Origin: JALYTY01 sp964546935
GTDB lineage: Bacteria > Vulcanimicrobiota > Vulcanimicrobiia > Vulcanimicrobiales > Vulcanimicrobiaceae
Assembly: GCA_964546935.1 (NCBI GenBank)
Contig: CAZJLJ010000111.1
Span: 1-5,660, forward strand
DNA: 5,660 bases
Direction: 5' to 3'
This document shows, piece after piece, positions 1 to 5,644 of this stretch. A program made the translations under genes and the position numbers. Every line of letters begins with the position of its first letter. Position 1 is the stretch's first letter. The notes beneath the pieces are model-generated. The model saw nothing but the letters and a program-made list of their open reading frames with translations. It did not search any database and was not told the origin of the DNA.

Positions 1-2
1 AA

Positions 3-20
3 CGTGCGAGCGGACGCACG
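3..20. repeat. perfect 6-bp inverted repeat at the left edge
   Basis: CGTGCG at 3-8 is the exact reverse complement of CGCACG at 15-20, separated by a 6-base spacer. It sits just upstream of the possible -10 box at 33-38, so it overlaps the place where the -35 box of the first gene would be. It could be an operator, or the end of a hairpin belonging to a gene left of the window. No T-run follows, so it does not look like an intrinsic terminator. A repeat this short can occur by chance. Confidence 0.35.
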
Positions 21-32
21 CGATTCGGCGGG

Positions 33-38
33 TAGAAT
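33..38 (+). promoter_or_regulatory. possible -10 box for the secreted-protein gene
   Basis: TAGAAT matches the sigma-70-type -10 consensus at 5 of 6 positions and lies 38 bases before the GTG start at 77, giving a short untranslated leader of roughly 30 bases. No good -35 hexamer is found 16-18 bases upstream; that area holds the inverted repeat at 3-20. The call rests on the -10 match and its position only. Confidence 0.35.
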
Positions 39-62
39 GTGTCCCGGCAACTACCATGCCGC

Positions 63-69
63 AAAGGAG
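63..69 (+). promoter_or_regulatory. Shine-Dalgarno that decides the GTG start at 77
   Basis: AAAGGAG at 63-69 is a near-perfect ribosome binding site placed 7 bases before GTG at 77. It lies downstream of the ATG at 56, so it cannot serve that ATG. The GTG is therefore the likely start. Confidence 0.8.
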
Positions 70-76
70 ATCATTC

Positions 77-556
77 GTGAGAAAATGGAGCCTTGCGTTT
101 GCTGCCTTGTTAACAGTCGGGTGGACCGCCGGGACGGCCAGTGCCCAAACGGCCCCGTCGCCGCCGGCTCAAACAACAACGCAGCAAACGACTACCACTA
201 CAACTACGACGTACGACACGGACACGAACGTCAATCCTGCGGATGTGGGACCAAACAATCAATATGGCGACCCGATCTGCGGTACGTGGACGAACGGAAC
301 ATGGCAAGATAACGGGCACTGTCCCGGCTACGCTGTCGGGCCGCGCCGCACGCATGTTGTGGGGACCATTACGGCCGTCAAAGGTCATCTCGTTACGGTA
401 CAACAGGCCGACAAGTCTTTGGTTATAAACGATCAAGCAGCGTTGAATAACCAGCAGTCCGGTAAAGTCGCCGTCGGCCGTCAAATAGACGCCTACGGCT
501 ATTGGAAAGACGGCAATTTCTATGCGACCCAAATAGTGGGAAATCAACCACAGTAA
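77..556 (+). CDS. small secreted protein, Thr-rich linker plus DUF5666-like domain
   Basis: The product is a 159-residue exported protein of unknown function. The N-terminus is a classical signal peptide: RK at residues 2-3, a hydrophobic core at about 5-18, and an ASA-Q cleavage site after residue 23. Residues 24-50 are a low-complexity Pro/Gln/Thr stretch with a run of eight Thr, as in flexible extracellular linkers. Cys68 and Cys82 flank a Gly/Trp-rich segment and could form a disulfide in the periplasm. Residues 94-154 (starting VVGTITAV, then VTVQQADKSLVIN, GRQIDAYGYW, GNFYATQIV) have the alternating beta pattern of small OB-like or DUF5666-type domains. I infer this from the pattern and could not verify it by search. 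The GTG start is preferred over ATG at 56 because the ribosome binding site sits between them. A terminator directly after the stop suggests a single-gene transcript. Confidence 0.8.
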   Translation: MRKWSLAFAALLTVGWTAGTASAQTAPSPPAQTTTQQTTTTTTTTYDTDTNVNPADVGPNNQYGDPICGTWTNGTWQDNGHCPGYAVGPRRTHVVGTITAVKGHLVTVQQADKSLVINDQAALNNQQSGKVAVGRQIDAYGYWKDGNFYATQIVGNQPQ

Positions 557-564
557 AGGAGCGA

Positions 565-600
565 AGGCCGGCGGGTTCATCACCCGCCGGTCTGCTTTTT
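565..600 (+). terminator. intrinsic terminator after the secreted-protein gene
   Basis: CCGGCGGGT (568-576) and ACCCGCCGG (582-590) form a perfect 9-bp GC-rich stem around a 5-base loop. The stem can extend outward by a G-U, a G-C and an A-T pair, and TTTTT follows at 596-600. It begins 8 bases after the stop codon of the upstream gene and ends 60 bases before the next start. It therefore separates the two plus-strand genes into different transcripts. Confidence 0.9.
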
Positions 601-606
601 ACGGAG

Positions 607-612
607 TACAAT
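607..612 (+). promoter_or_regulatory. possible -10 box for the lipoprotein gene
   Basis: TACAAT matches the -10 consensus at 5 of 6 positions, immediately downstream of the terminator and 48 bases before the ATG at 661. The -35 position falls in the terminator 3' arm and has no good match. Because the preceding terminator is strong, a promoter is expected here, which raises the plausibility of this weak call. Confidence 0.35.
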
Positions 613-660
613 ATTGGGTGCGGGTGAGAGATACCATCGCCGATAGAGCGAGGTTTTACC

Positions 661-2013
661 ATGCATTCACATTCCCGTTTCGCTTGCGCACTGCCGCTAG
701 CGGGGCTTTTGTTTGCCCTAACCGCTTGCAGCCAAAGCGCCACTTCTCCGTTACTGTCGTCACCGGTCGCTGAAAATCCGGGCCAACTGTCGCCCGACAT
801 ATTGGAACGCGGCCCAACGCCCGTGCAATGGGCGATGTTTACGCACGTCGCCAACACTACACACTATGCGTCGCCGGTTGCCGATCTTGCAAACAACATC
901 TGGTTCGAGTCGGGAAGTAGCATCGAACGTATAAACTACTCCGGCTCAAACCTCGGAACGTTCGCAACCATTACCTCCGGCCCATTGGCAAACTTAACTT
1001 TGGGAGGCGACGGTAATATTTGGTACACGTTCACGAACCAAAGCAAACCCAGTAATCCCATAGTTTACGTCTTCGCAGTCAGCTCATCGGGCGCCGTCGT
1101 ACATGAGTACAAGATTCCCGACTCCGGCACCGCCACTACCATTGCGCGCGGCCTCGGAAATGACATGTGGGTGGGAGGATCGTTCTTCACTACTTTCAAC
1201 ACGCTTTACCGAATCAGGAACAATCAACTTCAGCCATTTGACGGCGGGGATTTCCTGCCTCTCTCCGCGGCCGTTAACTCAGACGGTAACGTCGGGTTCG
1301 TAGGCACGAATTCCGCCGGAGAGTTCATGGTTAAACTGAACACTAAAACCAATACCGTCAGTACGGACGGTGAAGTGATCCAAACCCCGGCGAGAATTGT
1401 AGTTGGCTCCGACGGGAATTGGTGGTCGTTGGACACGGGATCAAAAGGTTCCGTACTCGTTCGTGTCGATCGCGTAACGGGCGCACGCACCAATATTGGC
1501 GTCGGGCTGCATATCCTTATGACCGATCTAGTTTCGGGTCCCGACGGAAACCTGTGGATCGCATTTCACACATCAACGACAACCGGAGTTATGCAAGTCT
1601 CTCCGCCATCCGGCAAAGTCCTGAAGACATTTGCGTGTCCGGCGCAATTCTGCGTTAATGCGCCGTCGGATTTTGCCGCACTAGTAACGAACGCGCCGGA
1701 CGGTAACATCTACTTTGCCTACAACGGCGTCGATAGCCACACCGGAATCGGCGCGTATGTGCGTCTCTCGATGACGATTACGCCATCATCAGTCACCTTC
1801 GCTGATCCGGGAGATACTCAACTGTTGAAAATTGCGGAAGCCAATTATAGCGGCACATGGACGGTTGTCACAACGACGCCCGCAGTGGTCAAAGTCGTAA
1901 GCCGGCCCGCTGCCAATGAGGCGTTAATACAAGCCGTTGGCAAGGGAACCGGCCGCGTCATTGTGCGCGACACTAGAAACAACTATTACGGAGTTACCGT
2001 AACGGTCTTGTAG
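661..2013 (+). CDS. lipoprotein with Vgb/NHL-like beta-propeller and Ig-like C-terminus
   Basis: The product has 450 residues. The N-terminus is a lipoprotein signal ending in the lipobox LTAC, with lipidated Cys23, so the protein should be anchored in a membrane and face outward. From about residue 70 to 365 there are repeated blade motifs of the virginiamycin B lyase-like/NHL propeller type: LANNIWF (76), GGDGNIWYT (115), LGNDMWV (165), NSDGNVGFV (206), GSDGNWWSL (249), GPDGNLWIA (293) and APDGNIYFA (345). That is seven, consistent with a complete seven-bladed propeller. Residues 370-450 are Thr/Val-rich beta sequence resembling a bacterial Ig-like domain. Cys326 and Cys331 could be a disulfide. 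The fold does not mean lyase activity; such proteins are usually of unknown role, possibly binding or adhesion. The start has GAGG 7 bases upstream (650-653). The 3' end overlaps the convergent metX by 20 bp. Confidence 0.85.
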   Translation: MHSHSRFACALPLAGLLFALTACSQSATSPLLSSPVAENPGQLSPDILERGPTPVQWAMFTHVANTTHYASPVADLANNIWFESGSSIERINYSGSNLGTFATITSGPLANLTLGGDGNIWYTFTNQSKPSNPIVYVFAVSSSGAVVHEYKIPDSGTATTIARGLGNDMWVGGSFFTTFNTLYRIRNNQLQPFDGGDFLPLSAAVNSDGNVGFVGTNSAGEFMVKLNTKTNTVSTDGEVIQTPARIVVGSDGNWWSLDTGSKGSVLVRVDRVTGARTNIGVGLHILMTDLVSGPDGNLWIAFHTSTTTGVMQVSPPSGKVLKTFACPAQFCVNAPSDFAALVTNAPDGNIYFAYNGVDSHTGIGAYVRLSMTITPSSVTFADPGDTQLLKIAEANYSGTWTVVTTTPAVVKVVSRPAANEALIQAVGKGTGRVIVRDTRNNYYGVTVTVL

Positions 2014-2956
2014 GCGCGTTTGACGCTAAGATCAAGGGTTCGATCAGGCGCGCTAATTCTTCCGGCTCCGCGAGAAAGGCGTCATGTCCGTGGTCGCTCG
2101 CCATTTCGATGTATTGCGCGTTGAAACGGCGGGCGGCCGCGGCGATGTCTTCGGGACGGAAAAGCCAGTCGGAAGTGATGCCGATAAATGTAAGCGCAGC
2201 GTGCGTTTCGCGGAAGCGATCGCGGACGTCGAAGCTGTCCATGGCATGCGTTAGCGCCGCATACGTCTTTGCATCCATGCGGTTGAGAAATTTCGTTGCC
2301 TGATGGTCGAGGTAGCCTTCGATATCAAACTTCGAGGGGTCGGAGCGGTCGCGATTGCGACCGTGCCGGAGGTTGAAGAGCCGCTCCGATTTATATGAAA
2401 GCATCGCAAGTTTGCGTGCCGTGCCGAGTCCGCGCACCGGGTCGAGTTCCAGGCATTCGCGTTGGATCGAGTTAAGCGCGATGCCCATTGGACTATGATG
2501 GTCGTGCGCGCCGATGACGATTGCCTGTTCGACGGCCCATGGCGCATCGAGCGCCCACTGAAAAACTTGCATGCCGCCGAGAGAACCACCGATTACGAGT
2601 CGAATCCTTTGAATGCCGAGATGCTCAAGAGCTCGCCGTTGAGCGCGTACGATGTCGCCGACGGTGACTTGCGGAAACGAGCTCGATGCGGACGGTCCCG
2701 TCGAGCCATAGCAGCCGCCGAGTGCATTGATCCCGACGATGCACCACTCTTTCGGGTCGAAGAACGTCCCTGCGCCAACGATTCCCGGCCACCATTCCGC
2801 AACGCGGCTCGAACCCGTCAGAGCATGTGGAACGAGGACGACGTTGCCGCCGTCCTTCGCAGGCGTTCCATAAATGGTGACCCGCTGCTCGACCGCGGGC
2901 AGAACGGTGCCGTCTTCGAGCAGGAAATCGCCAATGCAGATCGTGTGTTCCGTCAC
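1994..2956 (-). CDS. metX: homoserine O-acetyltransferase (MetX family)
   Basis: This alpha/beta-hydrolase-fold enzyme transfers an acyl group, usually acetyl from acetyl-CoA, to the hydroxyl of homoserine in the cytoplasm, supplying the substrate of the adjacent MetY. The protein has 320 residues, shorter than the usual 350-380. Family marks in order are LVPHALTGSS (41-50), the oxyanion-region LGGCYGSTGP (79-88), the nucleophile elbow GGSLGGMQ (Ser125), SDWLF with the acid Asp263, and DHGHDAF with His291. The catalytic triad is therefore complete and the shortness looks natural. The start is GTG, whose last two bases lie in the metY stop codon (GTGA), which suggests translational coupling. 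MetX-family members can use acetyl- or succinyl-CoA, and some act on serine. Pairing with metY and hom makes homoserine acetylation the best guess. The stop codon lies within the 3' end of the convergent lipoprotein gene. Confidence 0.93.
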   Translation of the reverse strand: MTEHTICIGDFLLEDGTVLPAVEQRVTIYGTPAKDGGNVVLVPHALTGSSRVAEWWPGIVGAGTFFDPKEWCIVGINALGGCYGSTGPSASSSFPQVTVGDIVRAQRRALEHLGIQRIRLVIGGSLGGMQVFQWALDAPWAVEQAIVIGAHDHHSPMGIALNSIQRECLELDPVRGLGTARKLAMLSYKSERLFNLRHGRNRDRSDPSKFDIEGYLDHQATKFLNRMDAKTYAALTHAMDSFDVRDRFRETHAALTFIGITSDWLFRPEDIAAAARRFNAQYIEMASDHGHDAFLAEPEELARLIEPLILASNAPTRPLR

Positions 2957-4257
2957 GTATTTCCGTCTAGTGCTTGTGCGAGATCGGCAATGATGTCGCG
3001 TTTGTCTTCGATTCCCACCGAGAGCCGAATCGTAGATTCGTACACTCCGCTTTGCAAACGTTCTTCGGGAGTCAATTGCTGATGAGTCGTGCTGGCGGGA
3101 TGGATTACGAGAGATTTTGCGTCGCCCACGTTTGCCAAGAGCGAAAAGAGCTTCAGCCGGTCGATTAGATTACGCGCTTCTTTCTCATGACCCTCGACTT
3201 CGAAAGTTAGAATTGCTCCGGCGGCTCCGTCGCGCAGGTACTTCACGGCACGTTCGTGCGCCGGATGACCAGGCAGACCTGCATAGGAAACCGAGCGCAC
3301 CTTGGGGTGCGATGCAAGATACTCAGCAACGGCTCGAGCATTTGCGCTGTGGCGTTCGACGCGCAAACCAAGCGTTTCCAATCCTTGAAGAAGTAACCAG
3401 GCGTTGAACGGCGAGAGCGCAGCTCCGACGTCGCGCAGTAACTGCACGCGGGCCTTTAGGATGTACGCGATGTTGCCGAATACCGGCGCATACTGCAAGC
3501 CGTGGTATGACGGATCGGGCTCCACGAACTCAGCGAAACGTCCGCTGGCTGCCCAATCGAACTTTCCGCCGTCCACGATCAATCCGCCGATGGCCGTGCC
3601 GTGCCCTCCGATGAATTTCGTCGCGGAATGCACGACGATATCTGCGCCATAGTCTATCGGGCGAAGCAGCACAGGAGTCGCAAGCGTATTGTCAACGATC
3701 AACGGAAGACCGTTTCGATGCGCCACCTCGGCGAAGAGCTCCACATCGAGCACGTCGATCTTCGGGTTTCCGATCGTTTCCGCGAAGATTGCCTTTGTGT
3801 TCGGACGAATCGATGCTTCGACCGCGGCGGGATCGTCGAAATCGACGAGGCTTACGTCGATGCCGAAACGTTTCAGCGTGTGCGCAAATGCATTGTACGT
3901 TCCGCCGTAAAGCGACGACGAGCTGACGATGTGGTCTCCCGCTTTTGCAAGCGTGAGGATGGAATAGACCACGGCGGCTTGACCGCTGGCGACGGCAAGT
4001 GCCGCGGCCCCGTTTTCAAGCGCCGCCACGCGCTGCTCCAAAACATCGGTCGTGGGATTGTTGATGCGCGTGTAAATGTTACCGAACTCTTCGAGAGCGA
4101 AGAGTTTTCCGGCGTGATCGGTGGAGTCGAACAAATACGACGTCGTTTGATAGATCGGCACTGCGCGGGCCTTCGTAACGGGATCGCCGTTGTGACCGCC
4201 ATGAATTGCAACGGTGTCGAATCCCGGTTCCGCTTTCGGATCGAGGGTTGTACTCAC
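2953..4257 (-). CDS. metY: O-acetylhomoserine sulfhydrylase (MetY)
   Basis: This PLP enzyme of the Cys/Met metabolism family converts O-acetylhomoserine and sulfide to homocysteine and acetate (direct sulfhydrylation). It has 434 residues, the usual O-acetylhomoserine sulfhydrylase length and longer than typical cystathionine gamma-synthases. Visible family marks are AVPIYQTTSY (32-41), YTRINNPTT with Arg64, SSLYGGTYN with Tyr117 stacking on PLP, VDNT with Asp189, SATKFIGGHGT with the Schiff-base Lys214, and STIRLSVGIED with the carboxylate-binding Arg411. All key residues are present. The start is GTG, 28 bases after the hom stop, with GGGAAAGG (4276-4269) about 11 bases upstream as a moderate ribosome binding site. 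The stop overlaps the metX start. A cystathionine gamma-synthase or gamma-lyase role is less likely given length and neighbours. Confidence 0.94.
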   Translation of the reverse strand: MSTTLDPKAEPGFDTVAIHGGHNGDPVTKARAVPIYQTTSYLFDSTDHAGKLFALEEFGNIYTRINNPTTDVLEQRVAALENGAAALAVASGQAAVVYSILTLAKAGDHIVSSSSLYGGTYNAFAHTLKRFGIDVSLVDFDDPAAVEASIRPNTKAIFAETIGNPKIDVLDVELFAEVAHRNGLPLIVDNTLATPVLLRPIDYGADIVVHSATKFIGGHGTAIGGLIVDGGKFDWAASGRFAEFVEPDPSYHGLQYAPVFGNIAYILKARVQLLRDVGAALSPFNAWLLLQGLETLGLRVERHSANARAVAEYLASHPKVRSVSYAGLPGHPAHERAVKYLRDGAAGAILTFEVEGHEKEARNLIDRLKLFSLLANVGDAKSLVIHPASTTHQQLTPEERLQSGVYESTIRLSVGIEDKRDIIADLAQALDGNT

Positions 4258-4285
4258 TGGTTATTCTGCCTTTCCCGGCAATGAG

Positions 4286-5428
4286 TTACGCCATTGCTGG
4301 CGATGCCGGCGCGTTGGAGTGTGAGAGTTCGAAGCTGCGATTGTCCCACAGCGGAAAGCGTGGGAACTCTGAATGTCGTGGAAACTGCGAAAAGAGCGGC
4401 GATACGTCGAGTGCGGGCTCAAGCGCGCGGCTTTGGGCGCGTGAAGCCAAGTCGTGACGTTCGCCGATCGCCCGAAGCGCTGAAACGATGTCGCCCAACA
4501 CTGCCGAAGCAGTGGCTGGTCCACCGGCGCCCGGGCCACGTAATGTCAGGGTACCGGCATCCCGTGCAGCCAGTTGCACGACGTTCTCTGCGCCGTAGGT
4601 TTGCGCAAATGGGTGGTCTTCGGGAAGAAGCACCGGCGCAACGCCGGCTGCAGCGCCATTCGCCGTGCGCATTGCCGCTGCCACGAGCCGGAACTTCAAT
4701 CCGAGCCGTTTTGCGCGATCAATATCAGCTTGTGCAATCGAGGAGATGCCTTCGTGATGAATGCGCGGCGAAATTACCGCGAGATTGAACGCGAGCTGAA
4801 TCAGGAGCGCAAGTTTATGGGATGCATCTTTGCCGTCGACATCGTTGGAAGGATCGGCTTCCGCGTAGCCTTTGAGTTGCGCTTCTTGCAAAGCTTCGGA
4901 AAACACCGCTCCATTTTCCATGGTCGAGATAATGAACGTCGACGTGCCGTTGATTACGCCGGCCAGTCTCTCGACGCGGTCACCGGCGAGCGCGTCTGAA
5001 AGCGTTCGGATGACCGGAACCGCTCCGCAGGCAGCCGCTTCATACCGAAGCTCGACGCGGCGAGCAGCCGCGAGCGCGTGGAGCCTTGGACCTTGGGTAG
5101 CTAGCAGATCCTTATTGGCGGTAACGACATGGCGGCCGCGATCCAGGGCTCTTTCGATGAATTCGCCCGCATCCGTAGTGCCACCGATGCACTCGACGAC
5201 AATGTCGACGTGCGGATCTTCTACGACGCTGCGAGCATCGGATGTAAAGAGACTCGCATCGATCGAATGCGGACGCTTCTTGCGTTGGTCACGGATACCG
5301 ATCGCGCGTAATTCATAGCGGACGCCGCTGCGCCGCTCCAATGCATCGCGTTCCTGAATCAGCCGTTGGGCAACGTTTGCGCCCACGGTTCCGCATCCAA
5401 GTAACCCGACGCCCACAGTACATTGCAT
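4286..5428 (-). CDS. hom: homoserine dehydrogenase, short form without ACT domain
   Basis: This enzyme reduces aspartate semialdehyde to homoserine with NAD(P)H, the branch point toward methionine and threonine. The protein has 380 residues. Visible marks are the Rossmann motif GLLGCGTVG (8-16), VVECIGG (77-83), VTANKDLLA (102-110, Lys106), the substrate-domain stretch GVINGTSTFI (157-166), and AEADPSNDVDGKDASHKL (189-206) with Glu190, Asp201 and Lys205. Most bacterial enzymes continue to about 430 residues with a C-terminal ACT domain. Here the catalytic part ends near residue 325 and the last 55 residues are Pro/Ser/Phe-rich and not ACT-like, so feedback by threonine through ACT is probably lost. 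ATG at 5428 is chosen because AAAAGGAAG (5444-5436) lies 7 bases upstream. A longer in-frame TTG start at 5467 would run into the attenuator terminator. It is the first structural gene of the hom-metY-metX operon. Confidence 0.93.
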   Translation of the reverse strand: MQCTVGVGLLGCGTVGANVAQRLIQERDALERRSGVRYELRAIGIRDQRKKRPHSIDASLFTSDARSVVEDPHVDIVVECIGGTTDAGEFIERALDRGRHVVTANKDLLATQGPRLHALAAARRVELRYEAAACGAVPVIRTLSDALAGDRVERLAGVINGTSTFIISTMENGAVFSEALQEAQLKGYAEADPSNDVDGKDASHKLALLIQLAFNLAVISPRIHHEGISSIAQADIDRAKRLGLKFRLVAAAMRTANGAAAGVAPVLLPEDHPFAQTYGAENVVQLAARDAGTLTLRGPGAGGPATASAVLGDIVSALRAIGERHDLASRAQSRALEPALDVSPLFSQFPRHSEFPRFPLWDNRSFELSHSNAPASPAMA

Positions 5429-5435
5429 TCCAGTG

Positions 5436-5444
5436 CTTCCTTTT
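5436..5444 (-). promoter_or_regulatory. ribosome binding site of hom
   Basis: On the minus strand AAAAGGAAG ends 7 bases before ATG at 5428. It lies downstream of the intrinsic terminator, so hom is translated only from transcripts that read through it. The site decides the hom start against the TTG at 5467. Confidence 0.8.
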
Positions 5445-5465
5445 GAGACGGGAAAGCGAGGAAAC

Positions 5466-5496
5466 AAAAAACGCCCCGCCGAGTACGGCGGGACGT
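5466..5496 (-). terminator. intrinsic terminator in the hom leader (attenuator)
   Basis: On the minus strand ACGTCCCGCCG (5496-5486) and CGGCGGGGCGT (5481-5471) form an 11-bp stem with one T-G wobble and a 4-base TACT loop. TTTTT follows at 5470-5466, then G and three more T. It lies 34 bases after the stop of the Met/Cys-rich leader ORF and 37 bases before the hom start, inside the operon's own 5' leader. It has no T-run in the plus direction, so it acts on minus-strand transcripts. It could in principle end a transcript made only of the small ORF, but its position and the alternative pairing make attenuation of hom-metY-metX the better reading. Confidence 0.9.
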
Positions 5497-5556
5497 TCAG
5501 TGAAGCTCTCTTAAGTGCTACGTTGCTACTTCATCGCTCCATGACCGCCCGCGCCG
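5486..5556 (-). promoter_or_regulatory. candidate antiterminator pairing (region 2 with region 3)
   Basis: The segment CGGCGCGGGCG (5556-5546), within codons 18-21 of the leader ORF, can pair with CGTCCCGCCG (5495-5486), which is nearly all of the 5' arm of the terminator. The pairing gives 10 bp with one bulged C and one G-U wobble, and about 50 bases between the arms. Forming it would prevent the terminator stem. Region 2 begins two codons after the Met/Cys cluster, where a ribosome held early in the cluster leaves it exposed. Both segments are GC-rich, so some complementarity is expected by chance; the length and position are what support it. Confidence 0.6.
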
Positions 5557-5608
5557 CATACATTTGCATACAGCACATGGGGCACATCATCGCGTGAGCA
5601 GCGAACAT
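5531..5608 (-). CDS. Met/Cys-rich leader peptide of the met operon
   Basis: This is a 25-codon ORF (ATG to TGA) on the minus strand, upstream of hom. Residues 7-16 read MMCPMCCMQM: five Met and three Cys in ten. The whole peptide has seven Met including the start. Met and Cys are among the rarest residues in proteins, so such a cluster ahead of methionine genes points to a leader peptide whose translation senses charged tRNA-Met and possibly tRNA-Cys, as the Trp and His codons do in the trp and his leaders. The ATG starts 7 bases after the predicted -10 box and has no Shine-Dalgarno, so the mRNA is probably leaderless here. Ribosome stalling in the cluster would free codons 18-21 to form the antiterminator; progress through to the stop would cover them and let the terminator form. 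Function is inferred from sequence and layout. Confidence 0.8.
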   Translation of the reverse strand: MFAAHAMMCPMCCMQMYAARAVMER

Positions 5609-5615
5609 TGCCGAA

Positions 5616-5644
5616 AGGCTACCATACAAGGCGGCGCGCGTCAA
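5616..5644 (-). promoter_or_regulatory. promoter of the met operon leader
   Basis: On the minus strand TTGACG (5644-5639, 5 of 6 to the -35 consensus) is followed by a 17-base spacer and TAGCCT (5621-5616). TAGCCT is a weak -10 (TA...T conserved) but carries the extended TGG directly before it at 5624-5622. Transcription would begin about 7 bases downstream, at or one base before the A of the leader ATG (5608-5609). The promoter lies at the very edge of the window, so upstream operators are not visible. Confidence 0.65.

Noticed and set aside
56..76. ATG at 56 as start of the secreted protein
   Set aside because: The strong AAAGGAG lies after this ATG, and starting at GTG 77 gives a more typical signal peptide.
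2462..4284. Long plus-strand open frames opposite metX and metY (up to 227 codons)
   Set aside because: They are shadows of well-conserved minus-strand enzymes, with no ribosome binding sites, signal or domain-like features and arginine-rich compositions typical of antisense frames in GC-rich genes.
4344..4365. Inverted repeat TCCCAC / GTGGGA near the 3' end of hom
   Set aside because: The 6-bp stem has a 10-base loop, lies inside the coding sequence and has no T-run on either strand, so it is not supported as a terminator or operator.
5429..5467. Extended hom start at TTG 5467
   Set aside because: It is a TTG inside the terminator U-tract with no suitable ribosome binding site, whereas ATG at 5428 has AAAAGGAAG 7 bases upstream and starts directly before the Rossmann strand.
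5556..5572. Direct repeat TGTATGC-AAA-TGTATGC in the leader ORF
   Set aside because: Two 7-base copies on a 10-base period in different reading frames; largely a result of repeated ATG and TGC/TGT codons, with no further copies to suggest a binding array.
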